In this document: piece after piece, positions 25,887 to 34,591 of the stretch | Layout: each line of letters starts with the position of its first letter | Numbering within the stretch: the stretch's first letter is position 1 | Origin: Calothrix parasitica NIES-267 | Lineage (GTDB): Bacteria > Cyanobacteriota > Cyanobacteriia > Cyanobacteriales > Nostocaceae | NCBI RefSeq assembly: GCF_002368095.1 | Contig: NZ_AP018228.1 | Coordinates: 1-64,000, forward strand | DNA: 64,000 bases | Direction: 5' to 3' | Notes under the pieces: model-generated | Seen by the model: only the letters and a program-made list of their open reading frames with translations | Told to the model about the DNA's origin: nothing | The model's database searches: none | Position numbers and translations under genes: made by a program

Positions 25887-26315
25887 ATGCAAGAAATACC
25901 AAAAATCAGAAGAACTGGCGATGATGGTTCCATAATTGCTTTTTTAAATAGCAAGCATATAGTGCCTAACAAAGCATTAGCAGAAAATATAATGGATGCT
26001 TTGAGAATGATTTGGCTACCATTTGCTTTACGTCGTGCTGGTGATAATGATGAACGTTTAAGAGAATCTGCTATTTGGTGCATTACTCAGTTAAAGGCAC
26101 GAATAGTTTTCATAGAAGCATCCTTCGGTATTGCTTCAAGTTCAGTACGGCCAGACATAAACTTAACTAACGTGCCTATTTTTGACGAAGTTGCACCTGT
26201 TGAACAAAAAAATAAAAATTTAGATGAGGTCGAAGATATTGATATTCCCACAGATATTGCTATTGATTTGGGTGACGAACTAGATATGGCTAGAAAATTG
26301 ATTAATCAGGGGTAG
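25887..26315 (+). CDS. ParR-like centromere-binding protein
   Basis: 142 residues. The N-terminal ~90 residues are basic and mixed (RRTGDDGSIIAFLNSK...), with LRESAIWCITQLKARI as a predicted helix; the C-terminal ~45 residues are acidic (DEVEDIDIPTDIAIDLGDELD). A DNA-binding N-terminus and an acidic tail that contacts the filament is the ParR plan. It precedes the ParM-like gene by six bases and follows the iteron array. Sequence similarity to ParR is not evident by eye, so the call rests on context. Confidence 0.5.
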   Translation: MQEIPKIRRTGDDGSIIAFLNSKHIVPNKALAENIMDALRMIWLPFALRRAGDNDERLRESAIWCITQLKARIVFIEASFGIASSSVRPDINLTNVPIFDEVAPVEQKNKNLDEVEDIDIPTDIAIDLGDELDMARKLINQG

Positions 26316-26321
26316 CAAATA

Positions 26322-27440
26322 ATGTTAGAACTAGTTTTAACCTGTGATTTGGGAGGTAGTTTAACTAAGGCAATTGTTAAGGAGTATCCTAAATCTGTAA
26401 GCAAATCTATAGTTATGGGTAGTGCAATTGCTGATGTTGGTAAAAAATCAGTTGAAAATCAGTTTGAAAATATACCAATTGAGTCTGGTATCTGGGTTGG
26501 GTACAATAAAGAATATTTTGTCTTAGGTGCTTTAGCCGTCGAACAATTTGCAGGAACTAACTCTTTACGCAAACTCAAATATGAAATAGCTGTTCCTAAA
26601 TTACTAGGATGTATAGCTGCTGCAATGAAAGAATATAACTCTACTGAAGCTAGGGTATATATTATGTGTTTGCTGCCACCTAGCGAGATTGGTGATGGTG
26701 ATAACTTACGTAAAGCAATTTATATAGCCTGTAAAAAAGGCATAGAATCACCTATCGGTAAACTAAAAATAGAAGTTGTGGCTTTTAAGACAGAGAGTGA
26801 AGGTTCAGGAATAATCCGTCATCGTATAAAGCAATTAGGCGAAGATTGGTCAAAGCGCAATATAGTTATGACTATGTTGGGTTATCGTAATGCTAGCGCT
26901 TTTATATCTAAAAATGGTGTACCTAAAGGTAATCCTACATCAGACTTGGGCATGAATTGGTTAGTATCCAGATTTATAGACCGTAGTGCTGTAGGTTTAT
27001 CAGTTTCAGATTTTTCTAAAGTAGTGGAAGCTTTAGTTTTGGCTTATCAGTACGAAGATAAGGACGCTTTAATGCGTTTATCCAAAAAGAGTAATCCAAA
27101 AGCAATACGTACTGATATAAGGATTTTCGATAAAAACATGAAACTCCTATTTGATGAATATTCGCGTGCTTTGTTCAGATTTATATCTGATTGTATAGAT
27201 GAATGTGACGAAGTACTTTTATGTGGAGGTACTGCTTATTTTGTCAAACCTTATCTAGAACCATTTTTTGTAAAAGAAGAAATTCCGCTAATTTGGGATG
27301 GAGGAGTAGAAGTTCCGCAATCTATCGATAGACATAATTTAGGTAATAGGTTAGCTGATTGTTATGCCATGCATGAAACTTTTGTTAGGGGTGTAGATAA
27401 GTTAAATAAATACGAACGATACGGTACGAGCGTGGGTTGA
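26322..27440 (+). CDS. ParM/actin-like plasmid segregation ATPase
   Basis: 372 residues with an AGGGG Shine-Dalgarno before the ATG. The N-terminal phosphate-1 motif LTCDLGGSLTKAIV and the later VLLCGGTAYFV (adenosine motif) are those of the actin/Hsp70 superfamily as in ParM and Alp proteins; phosphate-2 is near NPTSDLGMNWL. Such proteins polymerise with ATP and push plasmid copies apart via ParR bound at parC. The upstream iterons and small partner gene complete a type II-like partition locus. A strong terminator follows the stop. Confidence 0.75.
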   Translation: MLELVLTCDLGGSLTKAIVKEYPKSVSKSIVMGSAIADVGKKSVENQFENIPIESGIWVGYNKEYFVLGALAVEQFAGTNSLRKLKYEIAVPKLLGCIAAAMKEYNSTEARVYIMCLLPPSEIGDGDNLRKAIYIACKKGIESPIGKLKIEVVAFKTESEGSGIIRHRIKQLGEDWSKRNIVMTMLGYRNASAFISKNGVPKGNPTSDLGMNWLVSRFIDRSAVGLSVSDFSKVVEALVLAYQYEDKDALMRLSKKSNPKAIRTDIRIFDKNMKLLFDEYSRALFRFISDCIDECDEVLLCGGTAYFVKPYLEPFFVKEEIPLIWDGGVEVPQSIDRHNLGNRLADCYAMHETFVRGVDKLNKYERYGTSVG

Positions 27441-27485
27441 GAATCAAAAGTTTTGAGAGAATCAAGCATTAAAAAATCAAAACGA

Positions 27486-27536
27486 AAAAAATAATATTCG
27501 GATTATAGATTAGATAATCCGAATATTATTTTTTTA
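27486..27536. terminator. Strong bidirectional terminator
   Basis: A 17-bp stem AATAATATTCGGATTAT / ATAATCCGAATATTATT (27490-27506 and 27514-27530), with an A-run on the left and a T-run on the right. It stops the parM transcript and, in the other direction, that of the small gene ending at 27534. Confidence 0.85.
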
Positions 27537-27704
27537 ATTAGTTATGGGAACTTTACGTTCATCAAAATTAACTGAAATATCGTTTGAAAAACTATGTTCA
27601 ATTTGAATTTGTATTTCAATTGCAAATAAAGAAGTAAACAAGGTAATTCCTCCGTAAATTAAAACCCAAAGAATTGCGTCAATTATGTCAATTAATATTT
27701 CCAT
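27534..27704 (-). CDS. Small single-pass membrane protein
   Basis: 56 residues from the ATG at 27704 (MEILIDIIDAILWVL), a longer frame to 27755 being unlikely because its start lies inside a terminator hairpin. One hydrophobic segment (about residues 5-30) and a polar C-terminus. It sits alone between two terminators. Function unknown. Confidence 0.4.
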   Translation of the reverse strand: MEILIDIIDAILWVLIYGGITLFTSLFAIEIQIQIEHSFSNDISVNFDERKVPITN

Positions 27705-27741
27705 GTTGAAAGTATCCTTATATGCTGTATGTATTTTTAAA

Positions 27742-27764
27742 GCTGAGTTATTCATTAACTCAGC
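27742..27764 (-). terminator. Terminator of the 297-residue gene
   Basis: GCTGAGTTA-ATGAA-TAACTCAGC, a 9-bp perfect stem, followed on the minus strand by TTTAAAAAT. It begins 12 bases after the stop of the gene at 27777. Confidence 0.65.
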
Positions 27765-27776
27765 TTATGAATCTAA

Positions 27777-28670
27777 TTAATTAGAATGGTGCTGTTGTAG
27801 ATTTTTATTAACTACAGAAATATCTAAGGTACTATCGTTGCCGTTCCAATCGTAACCATGTTGTTCAGCCCAAGCCTTGGCTTCTTCAAGTTTGCTAGTA
27901 CGAGAACTGACTACTCTTCTCAAATCAACGTTACTCAGTTCTTGAGATACTGTATTACGTGCTAGTAAGGTTTCAGCGTGCTTGAGATTAACTTGCTCCC
28001 ATTCTTGTTGCTGTTCAAGTCGTTTCATCTCGTTGCGCTTATTCATACGTTCCTTGTTTAGCACTATTAGTAATTCACTCAAAGCATGGGTTATTCTCAC
28101 TCGCAATTCACTACGGTACTGCTTTTCTTCAGAACTTGAATAATCTTGTGAATCTATTTCTATCCACTCTTCAATTTCATCTCTATTAATATTGCATTTG
28201 ATTTCAATCAATCGATGCTGATGTTCTGGTTCCAACAGCAAAATATCCAATTGCTCAACCATATAATTCCGAAGATTCTTATGGATATCTTGAAGTTGCT
28301 TCTCGTCAGGATTTTGTTTATCAATCATAGAGATATCACCGACACCAGATGCAAATATTTCGGTTAAACGCTGATGCTGCCAAGAATAGTAAGCTTTCAT
28401 GTCATAAGAGGGTGGAGTATAACCTCGGCGCATACTCTCATCATCAGCATAAGGATTTTGATATTCATTGCGGTATCCAGGAGCAATAAGAAATTGCTGT
28501 AACTCTCCTTCTTCTTTTGCTTCTAACCACAATTGTTTCCAATCAAGTAGGTTGATAGCTTGAGATTTAGTTTCATACCACAAAGCAGCAACGCGATAGT
28601 AGTATTGAACTGTTTCTTTGCGAGCAGATGTCTGTTGACCAAGTTGACGATTCTTTTTGATATTTAACAT
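27777..28670 (-). CDS. Hypothetical protein with C-terminal coiled coil
   Basis: 297 residues. The first ~90 are basic and aromatic (YYYRVAALWYETK), the middle is mixed, and residues ~195-260 are E/R/K/Q rich with heptad character, suggesting a coiled coil. No catalytic motif or membrane segment. Single gene with its own terminator. No function proposed. Confidence 0.6.
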   Translation of the reverse strand: MLNIKKNRQLGQQTSARKETVQYYYRVAALWYETKSQAINLLDWKQLWLEAKEEGELQQFLIAPGYRNEYQNPYADDESMRRGYTPPSYDMKAYYSWQHQRLTEIFASGVGDISMIDKQNPDEKQLQDIHKNLRNYMVEQLDILLLEPEHQHRLIEIKCNINRDEIEEWIEIDSQDYSSSEEKQYRSELRVRITHALSELLIVLNKERMNKRNEMKRLEQQQEWEQVNLKHAETLLARNTVSQELSNVDLRRVVSSRTSKLEEAKAWAEQHGYDWNGNDSTLDISVVNKNLQQHHSN

Positions 28671-28862
28671 GATTGAAGTGAGGTAAGGTTTAATTGTGAA
28701 ATAACTCTTTAATAATTAAGTGAAAGAGTTATTTTCTCACCCTTTTCATGCGAAGCATTTTTTATTTCCGAAGGTTACTTATTTTTATTTACCAATTATT
28801 GATATAAGTTGTTTCGGAGCGTTCATTTGTTTTTTGATGTAGCAGTATCTAAAATTAATTAG

Positions 28863-28895
28863 AAGGAATTTACAGATATAATAAGTAAATTCCTT
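28863..28895 (-). terminator. Terminator of the DUF3768 gene
   Basis: AAGGAATTTAC / GTAAATTCCTT, an 11-bp perfect stem with an 11-base loop, ~15 bases beyond the stop at 28911. An A+T tract follows on both strands. Confidence 0.65.
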
Positions 28896-28910
28896 TTTAA
28901 TTATTATTTA

Positions 28911-29270
28911 TTAGTACTCACTTGCGAGCATAATTGTCATCACCCTAAACGTTTTGTGAATATTGTCAGGCTCTGATGAACCAATTCCTTGTTCGTATCT
29001 TTGTCTATCAAAGTAATCTATCTTAAAGAAAAATTTTTCATCAAATAATTCTATTCTACCCATATCATGTTCTAGCCAAGGGTCATTATTTTCATTAAAA
29101 TCATTAAATTGCTTTACTGCTTGAATTAATTGTTGTAGCTGATTAGTATTTAAACAACCTACCCCATGCGTAATGATTACCTTTCCTAGTTGATTATCAA
29201 ATGTTTGACGAAATTTATCATTGAGAGCGCAGATTTGAGCAGTTGAATTGTTATCGGTTTGATTTGTCAT
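28911..29270 (-). CDS. DUF3768 family protein
   Basis: 119 residues from the ATG at 29270, with GGTGA seven bases upstream. The family landmarks are clear: ICALNDKFRQTF at the N-terminus, GKVIITHGV, then NDPWLEHDMGRIELFDEKFFFKIDYFD and the closing RVMTIMLASEY. DUF3768 proteins are small, soluble and common on plasmids and prophages of proteobacteria; no activity is known. It lies in a belt of small minus-strand genes, each preceded by a GGTGA or GGGTGAAAA-like box. Confidence 0.8.
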   Translation of the reverse strand: MTNQTDNNSTAQICALNDKFRQTFDNQLGKVIITHGVGCLNTNQLQQLIQAVKQFNDFNENNDPWLEHDMGRIELFDEKFFFKIDYFDRQRYEQGIGSSEPDNIHKTFRVMTIMLASEY

Positions 29271-29315
29271 TTTTTTCACCGTTATTTTTCAACCCAACTT
29301 GCTCTATATTCATTT

Positions 29316-29570
29316 TTAATTTGATAAATTAGTAGAAACTAGAGTCAAGTTATCTATCCCTACAATAGAATCTGGTTCAAAATCATTCGGTAGCATCAAA
29401 ACTACCCAACTTTTATAACTATAAGTAGCTGGTTTTGTTAAAGGATGATAATTAAATAATTCGGTAACGGCTTCACAAAAAATATCCATTCCATAAGTTT
29501 CTAATATTTCTTGTAATTTATCACTACATTCAGAAATTTGATTTAGATTTAATTGACCCTTAATTTTCAT
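29316..29570 (-). CDS. Small hypothetical protein
   Basis: 84 residues, ATG at 29570 with AGGAATTAAATC before it. Amphipathic helix at the N-terminus, then a mixed segment with WVVLMLPNDF; no family recognised. Co-directional with the DUF3768 gene, 45 bases upstream of it. Confidence 0.45.
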   Translation of the reverse strand: MKIKGQLNLNQISECSDKLQEILETYGMDIFCEAVTELFNYHPLTKPATYSYKSWVVLMLPNDFEPDSIVGIDNLTLVSTNLSN

Positions 29571-29636
29571 GATTTAATTCCTATTGACTACTTTTTCACC
29601 CTTAAAAGCATTTTTAGCTGATTAATATCTCAAATT

Positions 29637-29867
29637 TCAAAGAGTACAAAGTTTGATTTTAATAGGTTTATTCTTATAGCTAAGTTGCATAATTTTAACT
29701 ATGACCTCTCCTTGTTCGATAGTTAATTCCAAAACTCCTAATAAATTTTCAATTCCATCTTGTACTTCAATTGTTGCAATATTTTCTCCTATAGTAGTAA
29801 CGATAAAAACTTTGTCATCGCAATCAATACTTTGCAGAATAAAGTTCGCACAAATTGGAGTTTTCAT
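29637..29867 (-). CDS. Small hypothetical beta-rich protein
   Basis: 76 residues from the ATG at 29867 (MKTPICANFILQ). Alternating hydrophobic and charged residues suggest a small beta barrel or sheet (VFIVTTIGENIATIEVQDG). Same strand as its small neighbours; function unknown. Confidence 0.45.
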   Translation of the reverse strand: MKTPICANFILQSIDCDDKVFIVTTIGENIATIEVQDGIENLLGVLELTIEQGEVIVKIMQLSYKNKPIKIKLCTL

Positions 29868-29908
29868 ATTTATCAAAAAGCTGATTTTAGTTAGGTGAAG
29901 GTTTAAAT

Positions 29909-29930
29909 AAAACCCAATAATATGGGTTTT
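29909..29930 (-). terminator. Terminator of the cysteine-rich phage-type gene
   Basis: AAAACCCA-ATAATA-TGGGTTTT; on the minus strand the stem is followed by ATTTAAAC. It begins five bases beyond the stop at 29935. Confidence 0.65.
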
Positions 29931-29934
29931 GTAA

Positions 29935-30675
29935 TTATGTAGAGCAGTTTAATTCTGAGTATTTCTTAAAATTTGAAATCTTCCATTTTAATCCGTGGAC
30001 TATATCTGCAATATTGGGTTTTGAAGATGCCCCATCACATAATAAGCAAGCTTCACACCGGATAGCATCATCTTCAGTGTGACGACACAGGATTTCGTTT
30101 TCACTCAAAGGTGCGTCGGGGGTAATTATTCGGAAAGTCCTCCAGCCAAGTTTTTGAGCAATACGGGCTTCAGACTCGCTATGTACAGAGGCCATTAGAT
30201 ACTTTTTCCAACGGGGGTCACATTCATTGCTATTCCATAAGTGTGTGTAACCAGTATGCCCGCTTGATGCTCTTATTATTGGTTCCCAGACATCAAATGG
30301 TACTGCTGTAGGGTCGCCATAGGAACCAATTCTGAGGGGATATCGATATCGTTTGAAAACTTCGATTTCGTTTGCACTGAGTTTTGAATAAGTACCCGCA
30401 AAGTGCTTCCGATAAATCTGATTGACGGGAGCGAGATTAACATAACAAGCTCCTGTTTGGCTCAGTTTCATAGGGCATTCCGCGCAAATTCCTTGATCTA
30501 ATCCTTTCTTTGCAGCCTCTGTTGGTAAAATATTTTGTTGCAAGATCCAGCTCTGCAACACCCTACCTGTCTTGCGATTAGACGAGTAATTAACGAATCC
30601 GGTTAAGATTAGAGCTATAGGTGAACCGTCAATCAAAGATGCACCTTCCCAAACAACATAACTATTTTTCAACAT
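29935..30675 (-). CDS. Phage-type cysteine-rich protein (DUF7227-like)
   Basis: 246 residues from the ATG at 30675 (MLKNSYVVWEGASLIDGSP); 24 codons upstream are probably untranslated. Landmarks: VLTGF-type strand, SSNRKTGRVLQSWI, a CAECPM pair plus ACYVN, RIGSYGDPTAVPF, HTGYTHLWN, a GWRTFRI strand and a C-terminal CEACLLCDG pair. This conserved set appears in tailed-phage and prophage proteins of unknown function. The cysteine pairs suggest a metal or cluster site. The family number is from memory; the type of protein is more certain. Confidence 0.65.
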   Translation of the reverse strand: MLKNSYVVWEGASLIDGSPIALILTGFVNYSSNRKTGRVLQSWILQQNILPTEAAKKGLDQGICAECPMKLSQTGACYVNLAPVNQIYRKHFAGTYSKLSANEIEVFKRYRYPLRIGSYGDPTAVPFDVWEPIIRASSGHTGYTHLWNSNECDPRWKKYLMASVHSESEARIAQKLGWRTFRIITPDAPLSENEILCRHTEDDAIRCEACLLCDGASSKPNIADIVHGLKWKISNFKKYSELNCST

Positions 30676-30814
30676 ATTAATGGTAGAGATGATTTTTTTA
30701 TTTTTGTGGAGTAAACATAATTTGTATGCACCCAAGCGCGAAAGCAATTATTGTTTTATGAAATAGAAATAAGACAGCTAACGCTATTTTTAGACAATGA
30801 TTATTTTGAGGAAC

Positions 30815-31060
30815 TCAAGACCAGGAAGAATCGAAGTAGTCTGTCATCAAATCCTTTATTTCACAGTTATACTTGTAATCAATTTCTAACTGCTGTAATT
30901 CTGTATCTAAAACTAAATTTTTTAGTTCTTGCATTATTTCTGCAATATGATTTTCATCACTAATGCCTGAATAGTAAACCTTGATGAATTTATCAGCTTT
31001 ATTAACGAATTTTTCAAGATTTGTTACGAATAGCTGCTCTGGATGAACTGACTGAATCAT
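30815..31060 (-). CDS. Small hypothetical helical protein
   Basis: 81 residues from the ATG at 31060 (MIQSVHPEQLF); a longer start at 31087 is possible. Mostly helical and acidic. Upstream, CACCCGAGCGCGAAAGCAAT at about 31096-31115 nearly repeats the sequence at 30729-30748 ahead of the preceding gene, perhaps a shared upstream site. Function unknown. Confidence 0.4.
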   Translation of the reverse strand: MIQSVHPEQLFVTNLEKFVNKADKFIKVYYSGISDENHIAEIMQELKNLVLDTELQQLEIDYKYNCEIKDLMTDYFDSSWS

Positions 31061-31087
31061 TATTTTCAACCTTAAAATAAATATCAT

Positions 31088-31472
31088 TCTTTTTCACCCG
31101 AGCGCGAAAGCAATGACTTTTATAGAATGAAGAATGTAGAATTATTACCCCATTAATAAATCAGGGGACTTGAGTTAAGAAAGAATTCTTTTTCTTCACG
31201 AATAAATACGTTCAGTTGTATCCAATTTTTCCCTACATTCTAAATTCCCTTTATTATTTATATAAAACAGAAAAACGCTCGCTATTATTTGTGAATAACG
31301 AACGCTATTTCTAGTACAAGTCGGCTTAAATAAGGCAACCATTAAAAATGGCTGAAAAGCTGCAAATATCAAATTTCCGCTACTTCTTACTTCTTATTTC
31401 TTACTTCTTACTTGTAAAGCCATTACCGTTATGCAAAGATTCTGATAGTTGAATTTGACCTACAATTTACGC
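31088..31472. other. Intergenic region with dispersed repeat fragments
   Basis: No gene seen. Holds the second CGAGCGCGAAAGCAATG block, the AACCATTAAAAATGGCTGAAA fragment near 31343 shared in inverse with 12330, and a TTACTTC heptamer run at about 31380-31412. Confidence 0.45.
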
Positions 31473-31577
31473 AAAAAAAATGGGGCAGGCTTTTTAACAA
31501 GCATGAAGGTTTTCAAACATAGGGACTCGCCCGTTCTGGGTCTCCGACCCAGAACGGGAAGCCTGCCCCATTTTTTT
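31473..31577. repeat. Foldback (nested inverted-repeat) element
   Basis: Outer arms AAAAAAAATGGGGCAGGC (31473-31490) and GCCTGCCCCATTTTTTT (31561-31577) enclose an inner perfect 13-bp hairpin CCCGTTCTGGGTC-TCC-GACCCAGAACGGG (31530-31558). The right arm runs into the stop codon of the gene at 31576. One outer arm recurs alone at about 7874-7893. MITE-like by structure. Confidence 0.75.
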
Positions 31578-31857
31578 AAGGTTCCATCTCGTGACAATCA
31601 CAACTATTTATTTCTTCTAAATCATATTCCAAAGTTTCTATTTTTTGGTTAATTTGTTGTTTTGTCACACTACGAAGATTATTCAACAACTTTTCTAAAA
31701 TAGGTATCTGATTTGGATGAAATTCAATGGTTAATTTTTCGTTATCAGCATAACAAATTACAAGTTCAACAAAACTAGATAGAATAAAGGTATTTATGTA
31801 AGTAGTGTCTAATAATTTGATGGTTGTGGAACGATAAACTTCTATGTTGCTTTCCAT
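31576..31857 (-). CDS. Small hypothetical protein
   Basis: 93 residues, ATG at 31857. Beta-rich N-terminal half and a helical C-terminal half ending in NSCDCHEMEP. The stop codon is created at the edge of the foldback element, so the natural end may have been changed by its insertion. No family recognised. Confidence 0.45.
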   Translation of the reverse strand: MESNIEVYRSTTIKLLDTTYINTFILSSFVELVICYADNEKLTIEFHPNQIPILEKLLNNLRSVTKQQINQKIETLEYDLEEINSCDCHEMEP

Positions 31858-32200
31858 TGCATTATTATCATTAACTTTTCACCCTCAGCAACAGCAAATT
31901 TTATATTGATTTTAAATAGGTATTTATAGAGTATTTTCTATATTTAGCAACGAATTAATTGATTTATTTTGAAAGGTAATTCATATTTATCATAGTCTTT
32001 CAGCAAAGCTCTATACATGAACAAGCGGAGTTTATTCATTACTTCTTACTTCTTACTTCCTACTTCTTACTTAGTTCTCAAGGGCTTCGGTCAATTTAAA
32101 TGCATTTTTGATGTATTTATGTTATACCGTACAGAAGGAAAAATGATTTTAAATTTGGGGTGTTTGAAGTAGTAGAATTATTTGTTTTTAAAAAATAAAA
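31858..32200. other. Intergenic region upstream of the helicase gene
   Basis: Non-coding. Contains the AGCTCTATACATGAACAAGCGG block and a TTACTTC heptamer run (about 32000-32073), the same composite as near 12490-12560, then an A+T-rich promoter region for the helicase. Confidence 0.45.
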
Positions 32201-34591
32201 ATGACACAATCATTTTTTGAAAACAGCGCCACCGCGATTACTGATTTTACCAAGGAGTTGATTCTACGGGATTATCAGGAAGAAGTTATTACTAATGTTT
32301 ACAAGTTTTTTGGAACAGGTAAAAAGCGCGTTCTAGTTTATGCTCCCACCGGAGCAGGTAAAACGGTTATCGCGTCCAAGATTATCGGTAACTACGTAAA
32401 ACAAGGTAAAAGGGTATTGTTTTTAGTACATCGCGGTAAACTTGTCAAACAAACCCGTAGCACCTTAAATAAATTTTTTGGCATTGAGCCGGGTATTATT
32501 TGGGCAGATTATGCAAAGCCAGATTATACAAAATCGGTTCAGATAGCAATGCTGCAAACTATCCAAAACCGAGAACTACCACCAGATATCGATTTAATTA
32601 TCTTAGACGAAGCACATACGGCTGCTTATTATAAAGTTTGGCGACGAATTTTAGACACCTACGCAGGTTTTATTTGGTGTCTTAATCAAAAGGTTGACTT
32701 TTTGGGATTATCAGCATCACCGTGGAGGTCTAAGAATAAAGAAGGATATTGCCAATTTTTTGACACTATAGTTAAAGCGCCTTATCCTAGCCAATTAATA
32801 GAACGCGGTCACTTGTCTCGCGCTCGTCAGTTTGGTTATACCCATTTAATAGATGAAAGTAAACTGCAAAGTAGCGACGGTGAATTTACTCAAACGAGTA
32901 TGGCTGAGGTATGTGATGATGAATTTAACGCAGAACTAATCAAAATTTATCTTGATAAAACTCAAGAACAGTGGCGTAAACCAATCGCTTTTTGTGCGAC
33001 GGTAAAGCAAGCTGAAAATCTGGCACGACAGTTTCTTCTTCATGATATTCAAGCTAAATGCATTATTGGTGATACGTCGGAAAGGGAGCGCGATGTAATT
33101 TTTCAAGAGTTTAGTAACGGTAAAACCCATTTAATTAGTAGCGTCGGTGTTCTCTGTGAAGGATTCGACGAGCCGAGCGTAAATGCTATTTTGGTATGCC
33201 GTCCGATAAAATCTAGGGCGTTATGGGTACAAATTTGTGGGCGTGGATTGCGAATAAATGAAGGTAAAGAAGATTGCTGGTTTTTTGACTTTTGCGGGAA
33301 TATACGGCGTATTGGAATGCCCACACGAAGCTTTGAATTAAAACTTTGCCCCAACAGTAAAGAAGACCCACCAGAAGAAACTAAAACTTGTCCTAGCTGC
33401 GAATCCGAAGTAAATAAATTTCTAGCTGTATGCCCTTACTGCGGATTTGAATTCAGCAGCGAGAAGCCTGAAGCTAAAAGACGCAAGCGTAAGTTTGAAG
33501 AAGTTCTTACACCCGAACAGAAAAAACAAGTTAATTTCCTTAAAACTAGTGCTGTGAATAGTTTTAACAAGCAAACAGGTTTTGATGGATTAGAAAACAA
33601 GTTTAAACATAAATACGATTATTATCCTCCACCCGATTGGTTTGATGGACTATTGTTTGGTCACGTTGATGATAATTTGATGGGTTGGGAAGAAAGTGTT
33701 CAAATACTTTGGAGATATCTACTTCAAACAACTCCGGATACAAAGGAGAACAGTAAATTAAATAAGCATCGGATTGAAAGAGAGTTTAAGACGGCTATAA
33801 AGTATACTCGTGAGATACTTAGGACACGTTATAGTGGCATAGATTTTAAGGATGAGCAAAGAACTGAATTAATTAAGAAAGAAATCAGTGAAAAACTAAA
33901 GTATAAGCCTTGGTGGATAATTTTAGGTCACAAACAACCGTTGAATTTGGAATACTTGAAAGATGCTTACAGAAGAGCCGTAGGAATTAAAGAAATACTG
34001 TACCCCGACCCCAAACAAAGAAAGCTCAAAGAAAGTATTTTAGCTTTGCTGGGCATCGCTTACACCGAAGCGTTAAGTTATCACAAACAAGACGAACAAC
34101 TAATTAATAAGCATATATTTTTCATCCGTGAATCGTTAGAAAAAAGCAATTTTCAAGCAATTCAAAATTATATTTCGTTACTATCGTTTGATATCAAAAC
34201 GATTGTTTGGCAATCGCTATCTCAAGAAGAACGTAACAAATATCAAGATTGGAAGCGCTTGAAATCCCAGCCGAAACCCAAATCGCCTATCTTAAATAAG
34301 GTAAAGAGTGCAAACTCAGAAGTTGCAGAGCAAAAAAGGCACCCAGCTTTACCATTATCACAAAGTTTGGATGAGAAAAAAATAAATCCGCCCATTATCA
34401 AGCGTTCGTCCAAACCAACGTCACAGTCCGAACCAAAGCGTGGGAATGAAACGCCAGATTATAAAGCCCTCAATGGGCTTTTGTTTGAAATTGATACTTA
34501 TTCGGATTCGGAAGCCGAGCGTGATTGGAGCAGCGCAAAATACGACCCAGCTTGGGACGATGGTTCCGCATTTCCTTCTAAGCAAGATTAA
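32201..34591 (+). CDS. SF2 DEAH-box helicase with zinc ribbon
   Basis: 796 residues. Motif I APTGAGKT and motif II DEAH (LIILDEAH) near residues 45-52 and 130, motif III GLSASP, then the second RecA domain with SSVGVLCEGFDEP and motif VI QICGRGLR. A CPSC...CPYC zinc ribbon follows (~residues 398-420), then a ~370-residue charged C-terminal part. Similar to phage UvsW-like and plasmid SSL2-type helicases that act on branched DNA. The zinc ribbon and long tail suggest dedicated DNA or protein contacts. Converges with, and overlaps by four bases, the next gene on the other strand. Confidence 0.85.
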   Translation: MTQSFFENSATAITDFTKELILRDYQEEVITNVYKFFGTGKKRVLVYAPTGAGKTVIASKIIGNYVKQGKRVLFLVHRGKLVKQTRSTLNKFFGIEPGIIWADYAKPDYTKSVQIAMLQTIQNRELPPDIDLIILDEAHTAAYYKVWRRILDTYAGFIWCLNQKVDFLGLSASPWRSKNKEGYCQFFDTIVKAPYPSQLIERGHLSRARQFGYTHLIDESKLQSSDGEFTQTSMAEVCDDEFNAELIKIYLDKTQEQWRKPIAFCATVKQAENLARQFLLHDIQAKCIIGDTSERERDVIFQEFSNGKTHLISSVGVLCEGFDEPSVNAILVCRPIKSRALWVQICGRGLRINEGKEDCWFFDFCGNIRRIGMPTRSFELKLCPNSKEDPPEETKTCPSCESEVNKFLAVCPYCGFEFSSEKPEAKRRKRKFEEVLTPEQKKQVNFLKTSAVNSFNKQTGFDGLENKFKHKYDYYPPPDWFDGLLFGHVDDNLMGWEESVQILWRYLLQTTPDTKENSKLNKHRIEREFKTAIKYTREILRTRYSGIDFKDEQRTELIKKEISEKLKYKPWWIILGHKQPLNLEYLKDAYRRAVGIKEILYPDPKQRKLKESILALLGIAYTEALSYHKQDEQLINKHIFFIRESLEKSNFQAIQNYISLLSFDIKTIVWQSLSQEERNKYQDWKRLKSQPKPKSPILNKVKSANSEVAEQKRHPALPLSQSLDEKKINPPIIKRSSKPTSQSEPKRGNETPDYKALNGLLFEIDTYSDSEAERDWSSAKYDPAWDDGSAFPSKQD

